A stretch of DNA of 64,000 nucleotides from Plantactinospora mayteni (GCF_016862935.1 NZ_BONX01000052.1:100341-164340); one strand, 5' to 3'. Numbered from the stretch's first letter, positions 41,986 through 50,764 are shown. The notes: generated by a model from the sequence alone, not told the origin. Numbers and translations are program-made.

Positions 41986-42076
41986 CTCGGCGCCGAATGC
42001 GTTCGGCGCGGATGAGGTCGGCCAGGTGGTTCAGGGTGCGGCTGGACAGCGCGATCGTGGACGGGTAAGGCAGCAC
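41975..42076 (-). pseudogene. N-terminal fragment of an IS5-like transposase
   Basis: Minus-strand start MLPYPSTIALSSRTLNHLAD followed by LIRAERIRRRGRWWRLD resembles the beginning of actinobacterial IS5-group transposases (LPYPxxxxLSxxTLxxLxxL, then HRRxxGxRWRxL). It lasts about 34 codons and then loses the match. A 13-bp inverted repeat sits just before its start. Confidence 0.55.
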
Positions 42077-42078
42077 AG

Positions 42079-42136
42079 CGAGGCTCCCGGTTGGGGCATC
42101 TGATCTTGGTCGACTGCTGTCTTACCGGGAGCCTCG
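42079..42136. repeat. 13-bp perfect inverted repeat beside transposase fragments
   Basis: CGAGGCTCCCGGT (42079-42091) and ACCGGGAGCCTCG (42124-42136), 32 nt apart. It lies 2 nt upstream of the IS5-like fragment's start, where an IS end and promoter-occluding hairpin would be expected. Confidence 0.7.
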
Positions 42137-42344
42137 TCCTATGTCGACACCGGCTCCGCGCACCCATCGCGACCAGGCCCATCACGATGAAAAGGGCTCA
42201 CTGATACAGCCGGCGGCATCGGCATCGAGCATGACCATCTCGACCCCCGCGATGTCGACGGCCATCAGACGGGCAGGAAACGCAGTCTGGGCACCGTGAT
42301 GCGCCCAGGGCTCGTCATCGAAACCCTCGCGCACTTCGCCTCGC

Positions 42345-42630
42345 CGTGGCCACCTCGGCGTTTGGTCGCCATGCTGATCTTCTTCATCTTCGGCGCCCAC
42401 GTGCTCGGCTGGCACACGAGCTCGATCACCATCAGGCAGCGCGCGGTCCCGGTGCACCTCCAGGGCCGCGCACCACCATCAGCGTGTACGGCGGCCTGGT
42501 GGTCGGTTCGACCGTCGGCGGTATCCTGGGCAGCCATCACGGAGGCACGGCACCGTTCTGGTTCGCGTTCGCACGCTCGGCAGTCTTCGTCGTCCGGCTT
42601 TGGCGGGAGATGACCCGCACCGGGCACGCT
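42345..42630 (+). pseudogene. C-terminal relic of an MFS transporter, frameshifted
   Basis: One frame reads LIFFIFGAHVLGWHTSSITI and RQRAVPVHLQGR, like the cytoplasmic loop NxxxxSLRQxxVPxxLxGRV of MFS drug exporters; the next frame carries on with VYGGLVVGSTVGGILGSHHG and APFWFAFARSAVFVVR. The shift is near 42480. Everything before TM10-11 is missing. Confidence 0.55.
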
Positions 42631-42679
42631 GACGAGCGGCCACGGTGTGACGGCAACGCGTCCGCCATCCGACGCACCC

Positions 42680-43645
42680 TCATGACCGCGTTCGGGCGTG
42701 ATCCTTCATCAGGGTGGCGAAGCCGTCGAGATGGCGTGCGAGACCATACTCGAAGAGTCCACCCAGGTCCGACGCTGTTTCCGTCGGGATCGTCGCCAGC
42801 AGTGGAAATCTTCCGCTGTCGAGGAGTTGGTCGGTTCGCTTCTGCTGTGCCAGCCGCCACCCATCGAGCGTGACACCGGTTTCCTGCTCCGATTCGACCT
42901 CGGCAGCCAAGGACAGCGCGACGGTGGCGACCAGTCCGTGGAGCGTGAGCGCCTCGCGGATACGTGTCGCCATGGGCAGCCCGAGCCCGTCGAGCGCGCG
43001 CAGGGTCCACTCGGTTTGCGCCATCAAGTTGGGCGCGAGCGCCGGACGGGTGAACGACACGGCCCTGGGCAGCCAAAGGTGTCGCCTGCACAGTTCCCAC
43101 TGTTGGCGGGCGACCAGTTCGAGTTTCGCCCGCCACCCCGGCGGTCCTGGGACGGGCAGTTCGGATTCGCCGAAGACCTCGTCAGCCATCTGCGTCACCA
43201 GTTCGTCCTTGTTCGCCACGTGCCGGTAGAGCGACATCGGGCCCACGCCGAGGTCGGCCCCGAGACGTCGCATCGACACTGCGTCGAGCCCCTCGACGTC
43301 AGCGATTGCGATGGCGGCGCGGAGAACATGCTTCCGGCTCAGCGGCTGCTTTGACGTGCCGGCTTGCCGCGACCTCTGTGCTGCGGCCGGGCTGACCGGG
43401 CGCTTGCGGCTCGTGTGGTTACTGACCACCGTGCCGGAACCGACCCTCGCTTCGACCAGCCCGTTGTCGCGGAGGGTCGCCATCGCTCTGGTCGCGGTCG
43501 CGGTCGCGACGCCCCATCGCTGGGCGATTTGCCGGACGGAGGGTATCCGGTCGCCAGGCCGCAGATCACCGGTCAGGATGCGGGCACGGATCTCCTCGAC
43601 GATCCGCCGATATGGCGGATCCAGGCGCGGCGTCGGCGAAGGCAT
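42680..43645 (-). CDS. GntR/TetR fusion transcriptional regulator
   Basis: A 321-residue regulator with two DNA-binding modules. Residues 8-75 are a GntR winged helix (YRRIVEEIRARILTGDLRPG, VRQIAQRWGVATATATRAMA); residues about 100-150 are a TetR helix-turn-helix (AVSMRRLGADLGVGPMSLYR), followed by a TetR_C-type ligand domain. ATG 43645 is chosen because GGAGAG is 6 nt upstream. Such double-headed repressors usually control a neighbouring resistance or modification gene, here the divergent GNAT gene and perhaps the hydrolase and MFS genes beyond it. Confidence 0.88.
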   Translation of the reverse strand: MPSPTPRLDPPYRRIVEEIRARILTGDLRPGDRIPSVRQIAQRWGVATATATRAMATLRDNGLVEARVGSGTVVSNHTSRKRPVSPAAAQRSRQAGTSKQPLSRKHVLRAAIAIADVEGLDAVSMRRLGADLGVGPMSLYRHVANKDELVTQMADEVFGESELPVPGPPGWRAKLELVARQQWELCRRHLWLPRAVSFTRPALAPNLMAQTEWTLRALDGLGLPMATRIREALTLHGLVATVALSLAAEVESEQETGVTLDGWRLAQQKRTDQLLDSGRFPLLATIPTETASDLGGLFEYGLARHLDGFATLMKDHARTRS

Positions 43646-43688
43646 GGGTACTCTCCGATCTGCTGGTGCGGTCGTCGTGCACCTGGAA

Positions 43689-43720
43689 TGTACTAGTTCG
43701 ATTCTCGTCGGACTAGCACA
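43689..43720. promoter_or_regulatory. Palindromic operator candidate near the GntR/TetR gene
   Basis: TGTACTAGTTCGA, six-base spacer, TCGGACTAGCACA: the arms match at 11 of 13 positions. It lies 44-75 bp upstream of the regulator's ATG. A related, weaker copy precedes the acetyltransferase gene at 43844-43875, which suggests one protein binds both. Confidence 0.75.
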
Positions 43721-43843
43721 CTTTCTCTGCTGTAGCTGGAAGATAACGGTCCAATTCCGCCGTCTCGGGCGATACGGTGTACGCATGGTAGAGGTTACAC
43801 CGCACGCACTACTCGTGCGGCGGGCGGCTGACGCCGACCGGAG

Positions 43844-43875
43844 TGTGCTAGTTCAATTCTGGTCCGGCTAGTGCA
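43844..43875. promoter_or_regulatory. Second operator candidate, before the GNAT gene
   Basis: TGTGCTAGTTCAA, six-base spacer, TCCGGCTAGTGCA. Its own arms match at only 7 of 13 positions, but it aligns well with the stronger site at 43689-43720. It lies 64-95 bp upstream of the GNAT start. Confidence 0.55.
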
Positions 43876-43926
43876 CTTTCTCGGCTTGGGCAAGGGACAT
43901 TGCCGCAATCCTCGCCGGTGTGGCGA

Positions 43927-43932
43927 TACGAT
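43927..43932 (+). promoter_or_regulatory. -10 box of a probable leaderless GNAT promoter
   Basis: TACGAT followed by 6 nt and the ATG at 43939, with no ribosome site. The duplicated upstream copy has TACGGT at the same distance from its ATG. Confidence 0.6.
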
Positions 43933-43938
43933 GTACGC

Positions 43939-44550
43939 ATGCCAAAAGATACACCGTACGCATTCGTGCGGCGGGCGGATGACGCAGACCGGCAGACGGT
44001 ATCGGACATCCTCACCGAGGCGTTCATGGACGACCCGGTCGCCTGTTGGCTCTTCCCCGCATCGGGTGAACGCGGTCGCCTCCAGTCGCACTTCTACGGC
44101 CGCCTCCTGGATCGGCACGCCGCCGAGGCATATCTGGCCGGCCGTGGTGAGGGTGCCTCGGTGTGGCTGGCGTTGACTCAGGGCCAGGCACCCGACGAGG
44201 AACGTCCGGACGCGCCCGACCCGGACCAGAACTCGGTTTTCGGTGAGAACGGCGCACGGTTGTGGACTCTGGGGCGGGCCCTGGCCGAGCGGCATCCACT
44301 TGGTGAACCGCACCTCTACCTCTCGTGCATGGGGGTGGTGGGCGGGCGCCAGGGCGCCGGACTCGGCTCGGCGATGTTGCGCCACCGGTTGGAGCAAGCG
44401 GACACCGATGGGCTCGCCGTGTATCTGGAGGCGAGTTCGCCCCGGAGCCGTGCCCTCTACCTCCGGTACGGCTTCGAGGACCTCGGCGAACCGGTTCGCG
44501 TGGCGGACAGCCCGCTCCTGTGGCCGATGTGGCGCCAGACGCGCCGTTGA
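43939..44550 (+). CDS. GNAT-family N-acetyltransferase
   Basis: A 203-residue acetyl-CoA-dependent acetyltransferase. The acetyl-CoA loop is VVGGRQGAGLGSAMLRHRL (about 134-152); the end of the domain reads VYLEASSPRSRALYLRYGFE. The N-terminus MPKDTPYAFVRRADDADRQ is typical of GNATs. Substrate unknown; the divergent GntR/TetR regulator and following hydrolase and efflux remnant suggest a drug or toxin modification group. ATG 43939 fits the leaderless promoter and the duplicated copy. Confidence 0.88.
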   Translation: MPKDTPYAFVRRADDADRQTVSDILTEAFMDDPVACWLFPASGERGRLQSHFYGRLLDRHAAEAYLAGRGEGASVWLALTQGQAPDEERPDAPDPDQNSVFGENGARLWTLGRALAERHPLGEPHLYLSCMGVVGGRQGAGLGSAMLRHRLEQADTDGLAVYLEASSPRSRALYLRYGFEDLGEPVRVADSPLLWPMWRQTRR

Positions 44551-44588
44551 CGACTCCACCAATTTCACGAGCACAAGGGAGAATTTCG

Positions 44589-45470
44589 ATGACGACGAAA
44601 GACACCACCGCTGGCGATCGTCGACCGCCGACCCTGGTCTTCGTACATGGCACCAACTCCTCCTCGCATCTCTGCTCAGCACTGATCACCGAACTCACCT
44701 TGCGGGGGCACCGCTGCGTGGCCGTCGACCTTCCGGGACACGGCGCCGAAGGTTTCTTCCCCCGCTCGTACCAGGCCCCGCAGGACCTCGAAGGGTTGGC
44801 GACCGAGCCGTCACCGCTCGCCAAGATCACCATCGACGACTACGTCGAGCGCGTCGTCGACGTGGTGCGCCGCGCCCGCCGACACGGGCCGGTGATCCTG
44901 GCCGGCGCCAGCCAGGGCGGCGTCACCGTCAGCAGGGTCGGCAACGCCATCCCCGAACTGCTCGATCGGGTCGTCTACATGGCGGCGTACTGCTGTGTCG
45001 ACCTGCCGAACATGGCCGCCTACCTGACCACGCCAGAGAACAGCGACAGTCTGCTCCCCCTGGTGACCCGGGCAGTGGTCGCCGATCCGGCGATTCTGGG
45101 GGTGGCCCGGATCAACTGGCGTTCGGCCGACCCGTCCGTGATCGACGGCATCAAGCAGTGCCTCGCCGGCGACTTCACCGACGAGGCGGTAAGCCGGCTG
45201 CTCAACACGCTCGAGCCTGACGAGCCCGCCAGCATCCCCCTGGCCGACGCCCGCGGCGAAGCGCACACCTGGGGACGGATTCCCCGGACGTACGTGCGCT
45301 TCACCCACGACCGGCTGATCCCTCCCGCGCTACAGGACCGGTTCATCACCGAGGCCGACCGCCTCACCCCGGACAACCCGACCGACGTGCGAAGCGTCGC
45401 GGCACCCCACGTCGGCCCGTTCGACCGACCCGAGCTGGTGGAGATCCTCGCCGAACTCGCCGACCGCTGA
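44589..45470 (+). CDS. Alpha/beta-hydrolase (esterase/hydroxynitrile-lyase-like)
   Basis: A 293-residue cytoplasmic alpha/beta hydrolase. The oxyanion motif VFVHGTNSSS is at 17-26, the nucleophile elbow GASQG has S108, and the catalytic His is probably H274 (AAPHVGPFDRP). The cap region (110-215) is of the plant salicylate-esterase/hydroxynitrile-lyase type. GGGAG lies before the ATG. It is 38 nt behind the GNAT gene, so both are likely in one transcript under the GntR/TetR regulator. Substrate unknown. Confidence 0.85.
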   Translation: MTTKDTTAGDRRPPTLVFVHGTNSSSHLCSALITELTLRGHRCVAVDLPGHGAEGFFPRSYQAPQDLEGLATEPSPLAKITIDDYVERVVDVVRRARRHGPVILAGASQGGVTVSRVGNAIPELLDRVVYMAAYCCVDLPNMAAYLTTPENSDSLLPLVTRAVVADPAILGVARINWRSADPSVIDGIKQCLAGDFTDEAVSRLLNTLEPDEPASIPLADARGEAHTWGRIPRTYVRFTHDRLIPPALQDRFITEADRLTPDNPTDVRSVAAPHVGPFDRPELVEILAELADR

Positions 45471-45649
45471 CCAGACACACAACGACCCTCACAGCCTCGA
45501 CCAGCCTCCACGCCATGGCTGGCTCAGTGGGCGAAGTCCCAGCGGGTGGCGCCGGGTGGCTCGGCGGGGGCCACGCCGGCCCGCGCGTCGCGTCGCTTAC
45601 CGGCGGCTGGACGGCCAGGTCGAACGCGCGGTGTTCGACCTGGCCGTCC

Positions 45650-46085
45650 GGAGCGGCTGTGGATCATGGACATTTACGGGTTCCTGGTCGCCGGCCTCCT
45701 CATCACCATGGGAACGCTCGGTGACCGGATCGGGCGGCGCAAACTGCTGCTGACCGGTGCCGCCGCCTTCGGCGTCGCCTCGGTGCTCGCCGCGCTGTCC
45801 ACCAGCGCCGAGATGCTGATCGTGACCCGGGCGCTGCTCGCCGTCGCCCGTGAGGCGTTCACCCACGGGCTGCATGTCACGGCCCTCGTCGGTGCCGGCG
45901 TCGCGCTCGTCCTGGCACTGCTGGCAACGACGCTGCTGCCCGGCGTCAAGCCGAGCGTCAGCGGTCATGACGAGGCCGCAGGGGGCGCCCCGCAGGCCGG
46001 AACCGCCGACGGCGCGGCCACGACGGAGACCGCGGCGAACTCCGAAGCGGTGAAGACGGGGACCGCGCTCGGAACCAACATCTGA
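45650..46085 (+). pseudogene. Internally deleted DHA2-type MFS drug exporter
   Basis: The frame carries the start of a 14-TM exporter (LWIMDIYGFLVAGLLITMG, then DRIGRRKLLLTGAAAFGVAS) and then jumps near 45840 to what is normally the last helix (FTHGLHVTALVGAGVALVLA) and a polar tail. About ten helices are missing and the first helix is out of frame upstream. The deletion kept the frame, so a 3-4 helix peptide could still be made, but not a transporter. Confidence 0.75.
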
Positions 46086-46373
46086 ACCTGTACCGCGCCA
46101 CAATCTGCCGCACAGGCTGTGAGCTGGGAGTTCTCGGCTCGGGCTGATGATCTCCGCTCTGGACATGCGGTTGCAGTACTTGGGAATGATCCGCCTGTTC
46201 AGCGGGTTTCCCCTCTCCCGCCGGGCCGACCCGACCGCCACGGCGCCTACGGACTGACAGGTCGACCGCCTGTCACCGATCGTGGCAACCGTTCAACGTC
46301 TGCGGCTCAGTCTCGGGGATGACAGTCCCGGGCCCGATGTGCCGACCTCGGCCCCTGGGCCATTCTTCGGGCC

Positions 46374-47309
46374 ATGATCGAGGTATGTGACCTGACGAAA
46401 CGGTATGGGGATGCGGTCGCCGTCGACGGGCTCTCCTTCAAGGTGAAGCCGGGCCAGGTGACCGGTTTTCTCGGCCCGAACGGGGCGGGCAAGTCGACCA
46501 CGATGCGGGCTCTGCTCGGACTGACCCGGCCGACCCGGGGTGCGGCACTGATCGGCGGGCGGCCCTATCGCGAACTGGCGGAGCCGTTGCGGCAGGTTGG
46601 AGCCCTGCTCGAAGCGAGGGCGGTGCATCCGGGGCGGACGTCGTACCACCACCTGCTCGGGTTGGCCCGCAGCAACCGGATTCCGGAGAGCCGGGTCCGG
46701 GAGGTACTCGGAACGGTCGGCCTGGAAGGCGTGCTTCGGCGGCGTGCCGGCGCTCTCTCCCTCGGCATGGCCCAGCGGCTCGGCGTCGCCGCGGCGCTGC
46801 TCGGCGACCCGCCGGTACTGCTGCTGGACGAGCCGGTGAACGGGCTCGACCCGGAGGGCATCCGCTGGATCCGCGACTTCATGAAGCGGTTGGCGGCAGA
46901 GGGCCGGACGATCCTGGTGTCCAGCCACCTGATGAGCGAGATGGCACTGACCGCCGACCACCTGATCGTGGTCGGCAAGGGTCGGCTGCTGGCAGACACC
47001 ACCGTCGAGGCGTTCATCGCCGCCAATTCCCGTTCCTACATCCGGATCCGTACGCCGGAGCCGGAGCGGCTTCGGGACGTACTGGCCGGGGCGGGTGTCC
47101 GGGCCGACAGCGGTCCCGATGCAACGTTGGAGGTGACCGGTGCGCCGGTCGAGACCGTGGGTGCACTGGTCGCGCAGAGCCGGGTGACGGTCCACGAGGT
47201 GAGCGTGCAGTCGGCGTCGCTGGAGGAAGCCTTCATGCGGCTCACCGCCGACTCGGTGGGTCATCGGGCGGAGCGGTCGGCCGTGCGGTCGACCGGAGGG
47301 GCGGAATGA
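46374..47309 (+). CDS. ABC transporter ATP-binding protein (drug/antimicrobial peptide exporter type)
   Basis: A 311-residue ATPase. Walker A GPNGAGKST at 34-42, signature LSLGMAQR at 128-135, Walker B LLLDEPVNGLD at about 150-160, and the H-loop in VSSHLMSEM. The C-terminal extension of about 85 residues is typical of DrrA/CcmA-like exporter ATPases. First gene of a four-gene run with permease, kinase and response regulator; the permease start overlaps its stop by 4 bp (ATGA). Confidence 0.92.
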   Translation: MIEVCDLTKRYGDAVAVDGLSFKVKPGQVTGFLGPNGAGKSTTMRALLGLTRPTRGAALIGGRPYRELAEPLRQVGALLEARAVHPGRTSYHHLLGLARSNRIPESRVREVLGTVGLEGVLRRRAGALSLGMAQRLGVAAALLGDPPVLLLDEPVNGLDPEGIRWIRDFMKRLAAEGRTILVSSHLMSEMALTADHLIVVGKGRLLADTTVEAFIAANSRSYIRIRTPEPERLRDVLAGAGVRADSGPDATLEVTGAPVETVGALVAQSRVTVHEVSVQSASLEEAFMRLTADSVGHRAERSAVRSTGGAE

Positions 47310-48130
47310 CCATGGCATCCACTGGATCGGCCGTCGGATCGGCTTCCGCACCGGCTCTCGGATCGGCTCTCGGATCGGCAATCGCGTTCGAATGGACCAA
47401 GGCCCGTACCCTGCGGTCGTCGCTCGGGTCCCTGGTGCTGTGCTTCGCGGCGAGCGTCGGCATCGCCCTACTGTTCGGGATGGTGCTGCGCGGCGCGTAC
47501 GACGGGATGAGCCCGGAGGGGAGAGCGTCATTCGACCCGGTCGGTTCGGGATTCAACGGTCTCCGGCTCAGCATGATCGCCCTGGTCGTCTTCGGCGTGT
47601 TGCTGACCAGCGGTGAGTACGCCACCGGGACGATCAGCTCCTCGCTGGCGGCAGTGCCCCGGCGGGGCGTTTTCTACACGGCGAAGGTGGTCACCGGGAC
47701 GTCGATCGCGTTCGTCGTTGCCGCCGTCGTCACCCTCGTCACGTTCTTCACCGCGCAGGCGGCCATCGGCGGTGCGCACAACGCGGCCGTCACCGACGAC
47801 GGCGTACCCCGGGCGATCATCGGTGCCGTCCTCTACCTGACGTTGGCGTGCGCGTTCTCGATGGGGCTGGCGACCATGCTGCGCAGCTCAGCCCTGACGC
47901 TGGGTATCCTGGTGCCGATCTTCTTCATGGGGTCGGAGATCCTGAACAACCTGCCGAAGGTGCGTACCGTGGCCCAGTTCCTGCCCGACGCGGCCGGCAG
48001 CATCATCCTGCGCCGGGAGCCGCCGGACGACACCGTCCTCGGCCCGTGGAGCGGGATCGGAGTGCTGCTGCTCTGGACGCTCGCGGCCGTACTGGCCGGC
48101 TATCTGAGCATGCGGCGCCGGGATTCGTGA
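47306..48130 (+). CDS. ABC-2-type transporter permease
   Basis: A 274-residue membrane protein with six predicted helices, starting after a short Ser/Ala repeat (GSASAPALGSALGSAIAFEW) that precedes the amphipathic first segment. The central YATGTISSSLAAVPRRG loop is typical of ABC-2 permeases. Coupled on both sides: its ATG overlaps the ATPase stop and its stop overlaps the kinase GTG. Together with the ATPase it forms an exporter, probably for a peptide or drug sensed by the following two-component system. Confidence 0.9.
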   Translation: MTMASTGSAVGSASAPALGSALGSAIAFEWTKARTLRSSLGSLVLCFAASVGIALLFGMVLRGAYDGMSPEGRASFDPVGSGFNGLRLSMIALVVFGVLLTSGEYATGTISSSLAAVPRRGVFYTAKVVTGTSIAFVVAAVVTLVTFFTAQAAIGGAHNAAVTDDGVPRAIIGAVLYLTLACAFSMGLATMLRSSALTLGILVPIFFMGSEILNNLPKVRTVAQFLPDAAGSIILRREPPDDTVLGPWSGIGVLLLWTLAAVLAGYLSMRRRDS

Positions 48131-49386
48131 GTTCGGTCAACCGACCGGGTCACCGACGACTGGTCGCGCTGGACTGCCTCGGCGCGGCCGGTTACGTCGG
48201 GGCGCTCCTGCTGCTGCGGCACACCCAGGGGTCCGCCCCAGTATCGGCGGAACTGCCCGGCTGGGCGGCGGACGCGATGACCGCCGCGATCGGACTGCCG
48301 CTCGCCGTACGACGGCCGTGGCCGTTGCCGGTGCTGGCCGTGGTCCTGAGCGGGTCGGTGCTGGCGTTGCCGCTCGGGGTGCTGACGGACCCGTTCCTCG
48401 CCACGGCGGTGGCGCTCTACACCGTCGGGGTCGCCGCGGCGGGGCGGTGGTGGGTGCCGGCCGCCGTTCTGACGGCGCTCGGGATCGCCGGAACGGTACC
48501 GTCGCGCCCGGCCAGCAGCGCGCACGCGTACTGGTGGCAGGAGGGGCCAGGCCTGATCATCATCGGTTGGCTGCTCGTCGGCGGCTCGTGGCTGCTGGGC
48601 AGCGCCGTCCGGCAGCAGCGGACCACCGCGGCGCGGGCGGCCGAGCAGTTGGCCCGGTCGGCGGTGACCACGGAACGGTTGCGGATCGCCCGCGAGCTGC
48701 ACGACATCGTCGCGCACAGCGTCGGCATCATCGCGGTCAAGGCCGCGGTCGCCAACCACGTGGTACGGACCCGACCCGGTGAGGTGGCCGATGCGCTGCG
48801 GGTCATCGAGGAGACCAGTCGGAACGCCCTCGCCGAGATGCGGCAGATGCTCGGGGTGCTGCGCTCGGAGGCGTACGACGAGGACGGGTCGACGACGCAA
48901 CGGGCGGTGGACGGTCCTACGGAGGATGGGGCGGCGCCGGACCTGGCACCGGCGCCGGGGCCCGAGGGACTGCCCGCGCTCGTCGAGCGGGCGGCGACCT
49001 CCGGCGTACGGGTGGAGTTGGCGGTCGACGGTATGGATCAGGTGTCCGAGGCGATGGGGTTGACGATCTACCGGATCGTGCAGGAGTCGTTGACGAACGC
49101 CGCCAAGCACGCGGCGCCGACCCGGTGCCGGGTGACAGTCGAGGCGACCGGAGTCGAGGTGCGGATCCAGGTGACCGACGACGGGCGCGATGGCGGTGCG
49201 CGTGAGGCCGGTGGGCACACCGGCGACGGACTCACCGATGCCGGACACGGCCTGACCGGGATGCGGGAGCGGGTCCTGATGTACGGCGGGCAGTTCGCCG
49301 CCGGACCACGGCCGGAGGGTGGTTATCAGGTCACCGCCCGGATCCCCTGCCAACCGGCGCGGCGATCGGTCCAGGGGCGGCCATGA
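48127..49386 (+). CDS. NarL-type sensor histidine kinase (HisKA_3)
   Basis: A 419-residue sensor. Residues 14-160 hold four to five transmembrane helices with almost no external loop, typical of intramembrane-sensing kinases next to ABC exporters. The HisKA_3 motif RELHDIVAHSVG gives H192 as phospho-acceptor; the HATPase N-box is ESLTNAAKHA and the G-box GHGLTGMRERV near 377. GTG 48127 overlaps the permease stop (GTGA), fixing the start. It phosphorylates the response regulator encoded 82 nt downstream. Confidence 0.92.
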   Translation: MSSVNRPGHRRLVALDCLGAAGYVGALLLLRHTQGSAPVSAELPGWAADAMTAAIGLPLAVRRPWPLPVLAVVLSGSVLALPLGVLTDPFLATAVALYTVGVAAAGRWWVPAAVLTALGIAGTVPSRPASSAHAYWWQEGPGLIIIGWLLVGGSWLLGSAVRQQRTTAARAAEQLARSAVTTERLRIARELHDIVAHSVGIIAVKAAVANHVVRTRPGEVADALRVIEETSRNALAEMRQMLGVLRSEAYDEDGSTTQRAVDGPTEDGAAPDLAPAPGPEGLPALVERAATSGVRVELAVDGMDQVSEAMGLTIYRIVQESLTNAAKHAAPTRCRVTVEATGVEVRIQVTDDGRDGGAREAGGHTGDGLTDAGHGLTGMRERVLMYGGQFAAGPRPEGGYQVTARIPCQPARRSVQGRP

Positions 49387-49468
49387 GCGGCCATGAGCGG
49401 ACGCAGCGAGGGAATCAGCCAGCCCAGTTCAAGGCTCACGCCGCCGACGAGCGAAGCGAGGAGACGGC

Positions 49469-50152
49469 ATGAGTGATGCCGTCCGGGTGCTGGTTGCCGA
49501 CGATCAGGCACTGCTGAGGGGCAGCTTCCGGGTCCTGATCGAGGACGAACCGGGCTTCGTGGTTGTCGGCGAGGCGGACACCGGCCGCCGGGCGGTGGAG
49601 CTTGCCCGGCTGACGGCACCAGACGTCGTGCTGATGGACGTCCGGATGCCCGAACTGGACGGGATCGAGGCCACCCGGCGGATCTGCGGCTCGCCGGAGA
49701 CGGCGAAGGTCCGGGTGTTGATGCTCACCATGTTTGATCTCGACTTGTACGTCTACGCCGCGTTGCGGGCCGGGGCGAGCGGCTTTCTGCTCAAGGACAC
49801 CCCGCCGAGTGATCTGTTGTCGGCCATCCGGGTGGTCGCGGCCGGTGACGGTCTGCTGGCTCCGTCGGTCACCCGGCGGCTGATCGCGGAGTTCGCCCGC
49901 AGCCACGAACCGGTCGGCCCGTTCGGTGGGAGGATGGCGGACGTCACCGGGCGGGAACGCGAGGTCCTCGTCCTCGTCGCCCGTGGGCTCTCCAACGCCG
50001 AGATCGCGCAGCGGCTGCGGGTCAGCCTCGCCACCGTGAAGACCCACGTCAGCCACCTGCTCACCAAACTCGACGCCCGCGACCGTACCCAACTGGTGAT
50101 CGCCGCGTACGAGTCGGGACTGGTCTCCCGACGGACAGGATCGATAAGTTGA
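49469..50152 (+). CDS. LuxR/NarL-family response regulator
   Basis: A 227-residue regulator. The receiver domain has the acidic pair D11-D12, phospho-acceptor D57 (VVLMDVRMPE) and a conserved FLLKDTPP region; the C-terminal HTH (residues about 155-215) reads TGREREVLVLVARGLSNAEI and LRVSLATVKTHVSHLLTKL. Likely activates the upstream exporter operon. The 82-nt gap to the kinase contains the repeated ATGAGCGGCC motif but no clear promoter. Confidence 0.93.
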   Translation: MSDAVRVLVADDQALLRGSFRVLIEDEPGFVVVGEADTGRRAVELARLTAPDVVLMDVRMPELDGIEATRRICGSPETAKVRVLMLTMFDLDLYVYAALRAGASGFLLKDTPPSDLLSAIRVVAAGDGLLAPSVTRRLIAEFARSHEPVGPFGGRMADVTGREREVLVLVARGLSNAEIAQRLRVSLATVKTHVSHLLTKLDARDRTQLVIAAYESGLVSRRTGSIS

Positions 50153-50159
50153 TCTCACG

Positions 50160-50470
50160 CTACCTTGCCGATCGGGCCGCCCGGGTAGGCGGTGGCCTCG
50201 TAGGCGGCGGGGCCGAGGTAGCCGAGAGTGGAGTGCTGTCGGCGGCGAGGCTGCGCAACCGCGCCTCGACTGCCGCGCTGGGCTGGTACAGCCGGCACAG
50301 CGCGGTCAGCTCACCGGGACGGACAGGACGGGTGCCGGTCTCGATGCCACGAATGATTCTCACGCTGCTCCCGATGGCAGCCCCGGCCTCGACTTGGCTT
50401 ATCCCCCTCGCCGTCCGAAGCAGGTCCAGGCATCGGCCGACGAGCCACAGCGCCACCGGTGCGGGCCCTG
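50160..50470 (-). pseudogene. N-terminal fragment of an XRE-family regulator
   Basis: Minus-strand coding CLDLLRTARGISQVEAGAAI and RIIRGIETGTRPVRPGELTA is an XRE helix-turn-helix of the type followed by a 180-residue DUF5753-like sensor in actinobacteria. Here only about 75 recognisable codons remain, after which the frame becomes Pro/Arg-rich and stops. Its 5' side is joined to the transposase fragment, so it has lost its own promoter. Confidence 0.6.
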
Positions 50471-50482
50471 AAACGACGACTC

Positions 50483-50764
50483 TCAGTGGTAGTTCAGTTC
50501 GGTGAAGATGCCCTCCTTGGTCCAGGCGGCGAAGTAGGCGTAGACGGTCTGGTGGGGCGGCAGGTCGTGGGGCAGGTATCGCCAGGCTATGCCGGTGCGG
50601 TTGACGTACAGGATGGCGTTGAGGATCTCGCGCAGGTCGTGGGCGGCGACGCGGCCACCGACGCCGGCGTCGGTGCGGGCCTGTCGCCAGGCGGTGAGTC
50701 GGGCTTCGACCAGCGCCCAACGGGCGTCGGACAGGTCGGACGGGTAGGCGCGACGTTCAGACAT
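50483..50764 (-). pseudogene. N-terminal fragment of an IS5-family (IS4811-like) transposase
   Basis: The frame starting at ATG 50764 reads MSERRAYPSDLSDARWALVE and NAILYVNRTGIAWRYLPHDL, then YFAAWTKEGIFTELNYH and a stop. This is the DUF4096-type N-terminal third of IS5 transposases (usually about 270 residues). The DDE catalytic domain is gone. The fragment abuts the XRE relic on the same strand, showing a recombination junction near 50475. Confidence 0.85.

Larger units (their letters stand above)
43690..44003. repeat. Diverged tandem duplication of promoter plus 5' end of the GNAT gene
   Basis: About 155 bp starting at 43690 recurs, diverged, from about 43848. Both copies contain the CTAGTTC operator core, ACTTTCTC, CGATACGRTGTACGCATG and a coding start. 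The upstream copy begins MVEVTPHALLVRRAADADRS and is cut at the next unit; the downstream copy is the intact gene, MPKDTPYAFVRRADDADRQ. Confidence 0.8.
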
